Source of the DNA: Deltaproteobacteria bacterium
Lineage (GTDB): Bacteria > Desulfobacterota > DSM-4660 > Desulfatiglandales > B25-G16
Direction of reading: 5' to 3'
NCBI GenBank assembly: GCA_020351915.1
Contig: CP070673.1
Location: 4,986,278-5,029,102 of the forward strand
DNA: 42,825 nucleotides
The number at the start of each line of letters is the position of its first letter. Position 1 is the stretch's first letter. Position numbers and translations under genes: made by a program. Positions 36,001 through 42,825 of this stretch are shown one piece after another. The notes under the pieces were generated by a model. That model worked only from the letters and a program-made list of their open reading frames with translations, made no database searches and was not told where the DNA came from.

Positions 36001-37138
36001 TTAGATCTTTCCAAGTTCTCTCAATAAAACGCAAGAAAGAACCGTAAGTACCCCCAGAAAGAGAACGCCAATCTGGAAATTCCAGGCATCGGCTACTGCA
36101 CCCAAGATCGCTGGGGTGAACCCAAGTCCAACCGCGACCCCGGTGGCCATGTGGTTGCTCCAGTAAAGGTACCTCGTTCGTGTACTGTTGTAAGTTTTGA
36201 GATTGCCACGAGGACAGCCGGAAAGAATCCGGGGGAAAAAGTTGCCTGAAGAATGAGCATTGTCACCAAGAGGGGAAAAGTCTGGGAAACAGCCACGCCA
36301 ATCGTTGAAAGACCTGTAGCTACCAATGAAAAGAGGAGAATCCTTTTGACCCCAAACCGATCCACAAGAAACCCGGCTATGAGTGTCACAAAAAAACCGC
36401 CGATCCGCGAAAAGCCAAAGCCGGTATTGGCCATTTCCAGCTCGATTCCCTTCTCCTTGACGAGAAATAGAGGCATCATATCGTAGAGGCCGAGACTGCT
36501 TGACGCAGCAAAAATCAAGAGGATGGCTATGATCCAGAAATCCCTGCGACGAAGCACCCGTGAGAACCGAACCCGTTTTTCCTCCCGGGGACGAGGGTCT
36601 GGAGAAAGCGCCCAGAAAAAGATACCGACAATTACGCAGGCTGCACTCAGAACGAAAAAAAGGTCCTTCAATAGAAAAAAGGCAGGGCAAGGGCTGTGAA
36701 AAGTGGGATGGAGAGAATGCTAAAAGAGGCAGCCGTTTCATGAAATGCGATGGCCTTTCCCCAGTTTTCACCCCTAAAGATTGTGGTTAAAAGGGGAAGG
36801 GCGCTTGGCACGTATAGACGCGTACCAATCCCGACAAATACGGCAGCAGTTGCAAGTGAAGAAAAGGTTGTGGTGTATCTTAAGGAAAATAGGGCTGTCG
36901 CCAGAATAGCGAACCCTAATGCAATGGAACGTTTGTAGCCAATACGGAAGGATAGCAATCCATCTAAGGCCAAGGTTATGCTATAGCCTATGGACAGAAA
37001 AGAGAATATGCTGCCTGCCAGAGCATGGCTAATGGCGAGCTCATCTTCGATAAGGGGTAGAAGGGGAGAAATAACTGTTCTGCTGGAAAAGTAAACATAC
37101 CACAGACCCCAGAAGAGCAAGAGAAGCAAAGCTTTCAT
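36001..37138 (-). pseudogene. Major facilitator superfamily transporter, frameshifted
   Basis: Three consecutive frames together give a whole MFS protein of about 370 residues with the expected membrane helices. The N-terminal part (36668-37138) starts MKALLLLLFWGLWYVYF and ends after LALPFFY. The middle part lies in a second frame (to about 36150) and includes a transporter loop (DRFGVKRILLF). The end lies in a third frame (HMATGVAVGLGFTPAILG to the stop at 36001). The first shift sits in a run of six T bases, where one more T would restore the frame. The second lies near 36150. Two shifts argue for a decaying gene; a sequencing error could explain the first. Confidence 0.75.
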
Positions 37139-37504
37139 GCCTAAACTCTAAGCAGTCCTCAGATATTTTACAATCCCTTTATCCTGAATATTCGGACTGA
37201 AACCTCATTCTTTCCCCAGAAATAGGGAAAATGAATATCATATTTAGTGCCCTTGCTGAAGGCTTCGAACTGAGAGCTCACCTTAGAGTGCGCCTACTTC
37301 GTACTGAGAGCTTCATGGAACAATCAGGTGCGGGTTTACTAAGCAGAGCCTCGTAAGAAGGATCAGTAAAGAGATTGAAAACAAGGTGGAATCATCAATA
37401 AGATCGCAAAAAGGACTGCCTGAATAACGCAACCCCTTGACCGGAAAATACTTGAAATTTTTCTATGATGTTTAGGCTAAGATCTTTACACTTTTTGCAA
37501 ATCG
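37139..37504. other. Intergenic region, nothing recognised
   Basis: Only short frames occur, the longest about 41 codons on the plus strand from 37231, with no ribosome site. No repeat or hairpin stood out. Confidence 0.5.
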
Positions 37505-37942
37505 TCAATCAAGAGTCTTTTCCAAGTTAACAAAGTCAGATCTATCAAAGCCAAGGGACTTAAAAAAGGACAAGAGGTCAGTTGAATCCCACTTGACTGA
37601 GGAGTAAACATTTCGTACATCCATTTTCTTAAATTCCTTGAAAACCTCCTGGGCCATCTTCTTTCCAATCCCCTGTCCCATATATTTGGGGTCAACACCA
37701 AAAAGCCCAATCCAGGCACTTTTTTCCAGACCAAATCCACCGTAGAGAATATAGGTGATCAGAAATCCTACCACGTTACTATCAAGTTCAGCCACAAAGC
37801 TAACTCTATTCTTATTCTTTACCTCTTCTTCAACAGCCCTCCGATAATCTATGATGCCGCGTTTCTCGGTAATTGCTTTCAGGATTTTGGAAATATCGGC
37901 GAGGTCCTGTTTCCCTAACCTTCTTATAATCAGCTTTTCCAA
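37505..37942 (-). CDS. GNAT-family N-acetyltransferase
   Basis: 145 residues from a TTG at 37940-37942. The choice rests on AGGAGG nine bases upstream and on the family start (LEKLIIRRLGKQDLADI). A longer frame from a GTG at 38020 would overlap the small gene upstream. Acetyl-CoA motif A is GVDPKYMGQGIGKKMAQEVF and the C-terminal FFKSLGF is typical. It transfers an acetyl group to an unknown protein or small-molecule amine. It lies 38 bases after a small DUF2080-like gene and is probably cotranscribed with it. Confidence 0.85.
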   Translation of the reverse strand: MEKLIIRRLGKQDLADISKILKAITEKRGIIDYRRAVEEEVKNKNRVSFVAELDSNVVGFLITYILYGGFGLEKSAWIGLFGVDPKYMGQGIGKKMAQEVFKEFKKMDVRNVYSSVKWDSTDLLSFFKSLGFDRSDFVNLEKTLD

Positions 37943-37980
37943 TGCGATAGACCTCCTGCCATCTATATATAGTTTGTTGG

Positions 37981-38157
37981 TTAATCTGTCCTGATTATCT
38001 TTACGTGTTTTCCGACCCACTCTGGTGGAAGATAGATCCGACCGCTGTTACCGCTCAATTTCACCTCTTTTTCGAGCATTTCTTCTCCAAAGACCTCAAA
38101 TTTGACCTTTCTTACCTTCTCATCTGAGGCGGTCTCGTTTTTTCTTTTACTGTTCAT
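37981..38157 (-). CDS. Small DUF2080-like (AbrB/transposase-associated type) protein
   Basis: 58 residues from the ATG at 38155-38157, with GGA nine bases upstream. A charged N-terminal half is followed by EVKLSGNSGRIYLPPEW and VGKHVKIIR, the pattern of the DUF2080 family, whose fold resembles the swapped hairpin of AbrB/MazE proteins. In other genomes it is found near transposases, but none is visible here. Directly downstream on the same strand is the GNAT gene, an arrangement like a small two-gene toxin-antitoxin or mobile cassette. The family assignment is from pattern recognition. Confidence 0.65.
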   Translation of the reverse strand: MNSKRKNETASDEKVRKVKFEVFGEEMLEKEVKLSGNSGRIYLPPEWVGKHVKIIRTD

Positions 38158-38604
38158 CAGTTATCCATCATCCATCTACTGTAACATCAAGATTGATTAA
38201 AGAAAATGGCCCTTACTAAGGTGCAGTTTTCAGAGATGCCTCTCATTGAGGCCGTACTATACTATATAATATCATAAAATATGATTATTTTCTAGCCACA
38301 ATGTGACTATTCTTTATCATTAAGAAAAGCGATATGGGATTGCAGTAAAGGATAGAGATGCTTGTGGCTCGATTCAAAAAGAATCACAGAGAAGAAAGGT
38401 GAAACCTGATCACGGTGGAGGTTGAATTTGGGGCTGTCAGACTGAAGTTCTAGTTTCTTTGCCACAGTAGGTAACAAGACCGTTCTTTCATAGCGATAAG
38501 TCTCATTCTGTATTAAAGGGGGGAAGGCTGGTTTTGAGGAACTTGCTCAAAGAAAAGAAGGGGCATGGCCCCTTCTTTATGAAGTGTGCTTTATCCTAGC
38601 GCTC
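38158..38604. other. Intergenic region, with a terminator at its left-gene end
   Basis: No gene was seen in this 450-bp stretch. It holds the AT-rich upstream region of the DUF2080-like gene (around 38250-38310) and the hairpin terminator of the secreted protein gene. Confidence 0.55.
38554..38578 (-). terminator. Terminator after the Gly/His-tailed secreted protein
   Basis: A perfect 11-base stem (AAAGAAGGGGC / GCCCCTTCTTT) with a three-base loop, T-rich on its 3' side when read leftwards. It lies 27 bases after the stop of the gene at 38605 and could work in both directions. Confidence 0.75.
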
Positions 38605-39462
38605 TTATTTATGCCCACCTCCGCCACCGTGACCTGAGCCTCCTTCATGGCCAGAGCTACTTGGCCCGCCAATTCCGCCCATACTGCCTGGTCCACTTGT
38701 ACTTGAAGATTCAAGGCTTTCAGCACCTATTCCTTGTTTGATTGCGCTAGAGTACATCCTTGCAAGGTCGGTGGGTGCAGTGGTTCTAGAGCGGGTCATA
38801 AACGAGGTTCTCATTGCTTTCATCTCTTTTGTACTATAACGGTGTTTCAGGGCCTGACAAACAACATCTGCGGCATCCTTGGAGGAGGCACCGAGGCGTG
38901 CCATATCCCTTGCAGCCCTGAACGTCTCTGTGGCAAGTTCAATTGTTTGAGCTTTCCTCATCTGTTGGGCCCTCTGTTGTAACCTCTCCATGATTTCGCC
39001 TACATCGTTATCATTCACACCCGCTGCAAGTCCCTTGGCTATCGCATTCCCGAGACTCCACATCTGGGCTTTCTCCTCTGTGAGTTTTCTAGCTTGCTCA
39101 TAGGCGAAGGCATAGCGAGACCTAACGTTTTCCATTGCTTGCACGATATCCCTGTCCTGCACCTGCTTGGACATTCCTTCATATGCCTTGTTCATGATGG
39201 GTGCTACAGGCAATCCTTTCTCTTGGGCGCTCATTATGATCGCATGCGCTCTCAGGGCATGCTCCTCTCTGAAGTGATGGTTCAGCATGAGCCGGGTCAT
39301 CTTTATGGCATCATCACTTTCTATGCCAGCGCGTATCACCTGTCTGGTACTTACTCTGAGTCGGTCTGTAACCTGATTCGATAGCTCTTCGTCCACCTCA
39401 TCCGCAAATGCCACGGCGGCACCAAATAAGAAGACAAAGGCTACTATGCATATACTTTTCAT
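38605..39462 (-). CDS. Secreted protein with Gly/His-rich tail, ECF-regulon member
   Basis: 285 residues from the ATG at 39460-39462, with AAGGAG upstream. Residues 1-20 are a signal peptide (ICIVAFVFLFGAAVAFA, then cleavage before DEVDEE). The body is helical and rich in Ala, Arg and Met (ELATETFRAARDMARLGASS). The last about 40 residues are low-complexity Gly/Ser, ending in HEGGSGHGGGGGHK, which could bind metal ions. I recognise no family. Its own promoter is the second copy of the ECF-type promoter (39494-39523), so it is the probable main target of the sigma factor encoded upstream. Confidence 0.75.
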   Translation of the reverse strand: MKSICIVAFVFLFGAAVAFADEVDEELSNQVTDRLRVSTRQVIRAGIESDDAIKMTRLMLNHHFREEHALRAHAIIMSAQEKGLPVAPIMNKAYEGMSKQVQDRDIVQAMENVRSRYAFAYEQARKLTEEKAQMWSLGNAIAKGLAAGVNDNDVGEIMERLQQRAQQMRKAQTIELATETFRAARDMARLGASSKDAADVVCQALKHRYSTKEMKAMRTSFMTRSRTTAPTDLARMYSSAIKQGIGAESLESSSTSGPGSMGGIGGPSSSGHEGGSGHGGGGGHK

Positions 39463-39493
39463 GTTCGCTTTCTCCTTTCCTGTTGATTTAATC

Positions 39494-39523
39494 TTATAAC
39501 GTATGATCACTAGAAAGGTTACA
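39494..39523 (-). promoter_or_regulatory. ECF-type promoter, site 2 (before the secreted protein gene)
   Basis: On the minus strand: TGTAACCTTT, 12 bases, CGTTATAA. Both boxes and the distance are identical to those of the site before the sigma gene, while the spacers differ. A start near 39487 would give a leader of about 25 bases with the ribosome site. The -35 box contains the TAA stop codon of the lipoprotein gene. Confidence 0.75.
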
Positions 39524-39845
39524 TGTCTGGCACATATATGCAGCTCTCGGAGCCGAAATCGTCACTTTCCTTGACTCTGCAGTGTGGTAGGTACACAACC
39601 CCGTCCACGATATAGAAATATTTGAATTCCCTGTGTGCTGGAGCTGTGGCTTCCCAAATCCTATCATTGCCATGTTTTGCTTTGTGAAGCTCGTAACGAT
39701 CCAGGGAAGATACAAAGAAGACATCCTTGGCATTGGGCCTTTTGAGATAAATATGAATCGTGTCCTCTTTCACTTTGTAATAATGGCTTGTGCATCCTGA
39801 AAGGATAAGCATGATGGCACCTATGAGTAGGACGTGGGTTTTCAT
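39519..39845 (-). CDS. Small lipoprotein with CBM48/AMPK-like fold
   Basis: 108 residues. The signal peptide ends in the lipobox LSGC (Cys18). The rest is one beta-sandwich-like domain related to the end of the upstream protein: both have an aromatic beta-strand (YFYIVDG here, RFTYILEG there) and finish with a DDFG motif. This suggests an early-set or carbohydrate-binding (CBM48/AMPK) domain exposed at a membrane surface. It begins two bases after the upstream stop and is cotranscribed. Confidence 0.72.
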   Translation of the reverse strand: MKTHVLLIGAIMLILSGCTSHYYKVKEDTIHIYLKRPNAKDVFFVSSLDRYELHKAKHGNDRIWEATAPAHREFKYFYIVDGVVYLPHCRVKESDDFGSESCIYVPDM

Positions 39846-39847
39846 GT

Positions 39848-40411
39848 CTATGACTCGACCAAGATGATTGAATTCTGACCACCGAAATCATCTCGCTCCC
39901 TGGTCGGTACGGTTGGGTCAGCAAATCTCTCCTGACCCTCGAGGATATAAGTGAACCGGTGTTCTCCCTCTGGGAGATTAAGGGTAATCTCCCAGTAGCC
40001 GGTGGAGCCAGTCCTTTTCATAGGGATCTTCTTCCATTCGGTGAAACTACCGGTGATCTCTGCCCTGATCACATCAGGCCGGTAAAAGACGAACCTGTAG
40101 GGGACAGCGGTGTGCACTTGAGAAGGCATGGAAAAGAACAAAATGATAAGCACTCCTGCAACTGCTGAGGCAACCAGGCCCATGGGACGCAAGAGAGGCG
40201 TGAACAGGGAAGAGAAAAAGCCTTTGCTCACTTTTAACTTAACTGGCGGAACATGGTCCACCACTTCCGAGCGGATTACCCTTTCCTGATTCAAAAGCTC
40301 AACGGACTCTTCCTTAAAGGTCTTGTCGGAATGTACCCTTTCAACAAATTCTATCTTGTCGTCGATGCCTAGCTCGTTGTCGATGAACATGCTAATCATA
40401 TCATCCATCAT
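39848..40411 (-). CDS. Membrane anti-sigma factor candidate with periplasmic CBM48-like domain
   Basis: 187 residues. N-terminal about 50 residues (MISMFIDNELGIDDKIEFVERV) resemble the cytoplasmic part of anti-sigma factors. A membrane helix spans about 77-95. The periplasmic part (103-187) is a CBM48/AMPK-like domain with AEITGSFTEWKKIPM, GYWEITLNLPEGEHRFTYILEG and DDFGGQNS. It overlaps the sigma gene by four bases (ATGA) with an AGGAGA ribosome site, as usual for sigma/anti-sigma pairs. The proposed sensing of a glycan through the outer domain is inference. Confidence 0.72.
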   Translation of the reverse strand: MMDDMISMFIDNELGIDDKIEFVERVHSDKTFKEESVELLNQERVIRSEVVDHVPPVKLKVSKGFFSSLFTPLLRPMGLVASAVAGVLIILFFSMPSQVHTAVPYRFVFYRPDVIRAEITGSFTEWKKIPMKRTGSTGYWEITLNLPEGEHRFTYILEGQERFADPTVPTRERDDFGGQNSIILVES

Positions 40412-40884
40412 AATTCTCCTGTTTGGAGGATTTCTTTTAGTTTGCGGCGGGCACGGTGAACCTTTACCTTCACATTGGCCTCGCTTATGCCCGCAATTAA
40501 GGCAATTTTCCGGTAGGTGAACTCCCCAGTTACGACAAGGGCCAGTATATCTCTTTCACTTTTGTCCAGCCTCTGCATGGCCGAAAGGACCCGGCGATAT
40601 TCCTCACGAATCATAAGGACATTTTCCTGATCACGAGAGCAGTCCTCTTGGCCTGCCTCAAACTGGGGGTTGTTCCAGTGTCTTCCTGTATTATCGAAAA
40701 GTGCATTCCGCGCTATGGTGTACAGGAGTGCGGAGCTCTGTGCTTCACGTCCGTAATGCTCCAGGTAGCGTGTGAAACTCTCCTGCATAATATCGCTCGA
40801 TAGGTAGTAGTCCCCTGTCATTCGCATGAGGTATGCGAAGAGCTTGCCCCTTTGTTCCTCGTAGAATGACCCGTATTCATCCAT
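40408..40884 (-). CDS. ECF-type RNA polymerase sigma factor
   Basis: 158 residues from the ATG at 40882-40884. Region 2 lies in SFYEEQRGKLFAYLMRMTGDYYLSSDIMQESFTRYLEH (seen in pieces), region 4 in LDKSERDILALVV and YRKIALIAGISEANVKVKVHRARRKLKE, a helix-turn-helix for the -35 box. There is no region 3 or 1. A GTG at 40902 would lie between the -35 and -10 boxes of the promoter and cannot be the start of a transcript from it. With the ATG, the mRNA would have almost no leader. It likely drives its own operon and the secreted-protein gene. Confidence 0.88.
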   Translation of the reverse strand: MDEYGSFYEEQRGKLFAYLMRMTGDYYLSSDIMQESFTRYLEHYGREAQSSALLYTIARNALFDNTGRHWNNPQFEAGQEDCSRDQENVLMIREEYRRVLSAMQRLDKSERDILALVVTGEFTYRKIALIAGISEANVKVKVHRARRKLKEILQTGEL

Positions 40885-40891
40885 ATCTTTT

Positions 40892-40921
40892 TTATAACGC
40901 ACCGGAAATAAAAAGGTTACA
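40892..40921 (-). promoter_or_regulatory. ECF-type promoter, site 1 (before the sigma gene)
   Basis: On the minus strand: TGTAACCTTT (40912-40921), 12 bases, CGTTATAA (40892-40899). It is identical in boxes and distance to site 2. The expected start, six to eight bases after the -10, falls at about 40884-40886, the position of the sigma gene ATG. Confidence 0.75.
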
Positions 40922-41393
40922 CAATTTTACAAATATTTTTGAGCCTGCCATATGCTTCATTGGATAAGCTCAGGGTGAATCACCCCCAATAGGAATAGGG
41001 AGTTTCTTTCAATGGAGTTTCAAAGATCAAAGGTAATGAATGACTACGGTCAAAGGGCTTTGTGCCGGTGATTTTTCGAGGGTGAAAATTTTTTCCGGAA
41101 AATTTTTGATATACTCTTAACACAAAGTGGCCAGATCGTAGAGCCGAAAATTCCAGATTGTGTGCCACTACCCAGAGTTTTTGGAAAGTAGGTATATCAC
41201 TGGGAAATCAAGAACCTAACCAGCTTGCAATTTCGATTCTCTTTGTCACTCTTTTGCGAAGCACCCCGCGGACTATTCTCGGTTTCCAGTATCGGTATGC
41301 AGTCACCAAGGGTCGCTGCTATTTCATTTTCTATTATAAAAGATGGGTAGGGTTATGAAGGGAGCGGCTCATGTTCCCCAATGTCCGCTTTCC
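40922..41393. other. Intergenic region between sigma operon and right-edge gene
   Basis: About 470 bp without a convincing gene. An AT-rich palindrome (AAAATTTTTTCCGGAAAATTTTT) lies near 41082-41106 and could end transcription of the right-edge gene or bind a regulator. Short frames at 40980-41168 (minus) and 41158-41358 (plus) have no features of real genes. Confidence 0.5.
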
Positions 41394-42825
41394 TCACCGC
41401 GGAGAAGAGCTCCCCTCGGATTCTTCAAAAAATAAATTCTCAATAAGGTGGACTACTGCCTCTGCTTTTTTCAGGTCTAAAACCGTGGCATGAGCAAAAA
41501 TCTTGATGGGAGTGGACAGTGCCTTTTCTATCATTGTTTCACGGAGTGGTTCGATCCTGGCCTGAGCCTCAGCAAAGCTCTTTTGAGAAGCAAATTGCTG
41601 AAAGATCTCTTGCTCAGTGTCTATGTAGTGTTCTCTCTGTGTGGTCTTGAAATCCCGCCAGAGGTTCTTATCCTTCTGAACCTTTGCCAATGATGCCCTC
41701 ACGAGATTGGCAATTTCATTTTTAAAGATAGGGAACCGCTGCTGTGCAATTGTTTTTTCATCTTCCCCTAATGTCGCCAGTAGATCCATGAAGAGCTCTC
41801 TGGTAACGGAGTCGTGTATTTTTTCCTTTATGGTTCCTGAGTCCAGGTCGAATAACAATTCACTGTAGTCAGGTCGTACAATGCACAAAAGGGAGCTTGC
41901 AAAAAAGCTCTGATGCCCACGGCATTTCTGTCCGGCATCATCGATAGCCTCAACATCAAATGTCAACGAGATACGGTCACAATAGTCCTGTTCGGTAAAT
42001 CCGTCGAACATGAGGCAGCTTTTAAGGGGAAGATCATTTGCGATGCTCTGCTCTAGTATCTTTGTTTCCTGGCCTTTGGTTATGGTGGCGGACAAGTTGA
42101 CCGGAGCAACCAGAGCATTAGTACGCATGTTACAAAAGATGGGTTCAGCAACGTAGCCCAATTTATAATTGATGACAAATCCAACGATGAGTGAGTTGGG
42201 ATCATTAGGATCTCCAATGGGTCTACCATGAACAAACACGCGTCGGTCCCAAAGGGCTTCAATTTCGTCCTGAGTGGGATTTTCGTCGATTACCTGCACA
42301 TCTTTGTAGGCTTCTGTAACACCTTGAATGAATTGTCCTTGGTTTTGAGTGCCCATAGCCGTATATGCGTATCCTTGGTGTAAAAAGGGAAACACTTCGA
42401 TTGCTGGTCTGCCGAGTTGAATACCAATGGTCCTGGAGCAGTCCGGCCTTTCTAATTCAACCGTAACAGTGCGAGCATAGGAATTTTCGGAAATAAGGAA
42501 GTGCACAGGCACGGAGATTGACCCGGTATTCTGAGGACATAATCTGTGTGCAAAGCTGGAATTATCTCGCGGATCGTGGTAGGGATGTCCATCAACTAAT
42601 ACCGTAAAGCGCGGTATGTAGTTACATGCCCAGGAAAATTTGAGCTCATAGCGATCACATCTCACTTTAGGTTGGGAACCGAGGGCAAATCTGCTCTGGA
42701 AATTACAGTGATCAATGGTCAAGTCACGAACATCGGGCCCCGGCGTTAGGAGCTCAACATAGCAGACGGAATAATCCGACAATCCAGTGCTGTCACTGTC
42801 AAATACCCCTAAGTTTTCATAACGC
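41394..42825 (-). CDS. Large protein of unknown function (partial, N-terminus outside window)
   Basis: The frame is open to the right edge, giving at least 477 residues; a TTG at 42782 is inside the frame and is not needed as a start. No known domain was recognised. The first 300 residues look beta-rich with paired Cys residues (DRYELKFSWACNYIPRF, ERPDCSRTIGI, VGFVINYKLGYVAEP), and the last 150 are helical and charged (KIHDSVTRELFMDLL, AQARIEPLRETMIEKAL). No membrane segment or signal peptide is visible in this part. Confidence 0.6.
   Translation of the reverse strand, partial: RYENLGVFDSDSTGLSDYSVCYVELLTPGPDVRDLTIDHCNFQSRFALGSQPKVRCDRYELKFSWACNYIPRFTVLVDGHPYHDPRDNSSFAHRLCPQNTGSISVPVHFLISENSYARTVTVELERPDCSRTIGIQLGRPAIEVFPFLHQGYAYTAMGTQNQGQFIQGVTEAYKDVQVIDENPTQDEIEALWDRRVFVHGRPIGDPNDPNSLIVGFVINYKLGYVAEPIFCNMRTNALVAPVNLSATITKGQETKILEQSIANDLPLKSCLMFDGFTEQDYCDRISLTFDVEAIDDAGQKCRGHQSFFASSLLCIVRPDYSELLFDLDSGTIKEKIHDSVTRELFMDLLATLGEDEKTIAQQRFPIFKNEIANLVRASLAKVQKDKNLWRDFKTTQREHYIDTEQEIFQQFASQKSFAEAQARIEPLRETMIEKALSTPIKIFAHATVLDLKKAEAVVHLIENLFFEESEGSSSPR

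Overview
The window reads as a piece of a Gram-negative bacterial chromosome of moderate GC, most likely from the Desulfobacterota (former Deltaproteobacteria). The evidence for this is inferential: the gene order ffh, rpsP, KH-domain gene, rimM, trmD, SPOUT methyltransferase, rplS, rnhB, yraN; a tmRNA with the tag ADDYAYALAA directly after smpB; GAF/MshEN-type secretion ATPases; and outer-membrane lipoprotein genes. No tRNA, rRNA, CRISPR array or intact transposase gene was seen.

Layout. 1-6181 (minus strand): the N-terminal part of a GAF/MshEN secretion-type protein cut by the window edge, a ~200-bp structured repeat, tatC and a tatA/B-type gene, a PmbA/TldD remnant, a SPOR-domain protein, argS and alr. 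6419-12125: recD2 and a GalT-like gene facing each other, an HD-domain hydrolase, and a radical SAM protein. 12126-14106 is gene-poor and holds a collapsed repeat copy, paired hairpins and an NAD-synthase-like gene broken by an in-frame stop. 14107-18964 (plus): a small conserved-looking protein, a sugar-nucleotidyltransferase-like protein, a PilB/GspE ATPase and recN. 18961-23055 (minus): a putative lipoprotein, acylphosphatase, ligA and a nucleoside phosphorylase, followed by a second full repeat copy.

23574-29018 is the large housekeeping block for protein targeting, ribosome maturation and tRNA methylation. It is followed by rsmI, an HPr-Enzyme I fusion, smpB and ssrA (with a clear promoter and terminator), and a YdjM-like membrane protein. 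Beyond about 34.3 kb the content becomes accessory and decayed: an orphan sensor tail, an AT-rich stretch, an alpha/beta hydrolase, a frameshifted MFS transporter, and a small DUF2080-like/GNAT gene pair.

The most interesting unit is 38605-40921 (minus): an ECF sigma factor, a membrane anti-sigma candidate with a periplasmic CBM48/AMPK-like domain, a small lipoprotein with a related fold, and a secreted protein with a Gly/His-rich tail. Two promoters with identical -35 (TGTAACCTTT) and -10 (CGTTATAA) boxes and exactly 12 bp between them precede the sigma gene and the secreted-protein gene. This suggests a self-contained envelope-sensing regulon, and the sigma gene mRNA would be nearly leaderless. 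The last gene runs off the right edge and is unrecognised.
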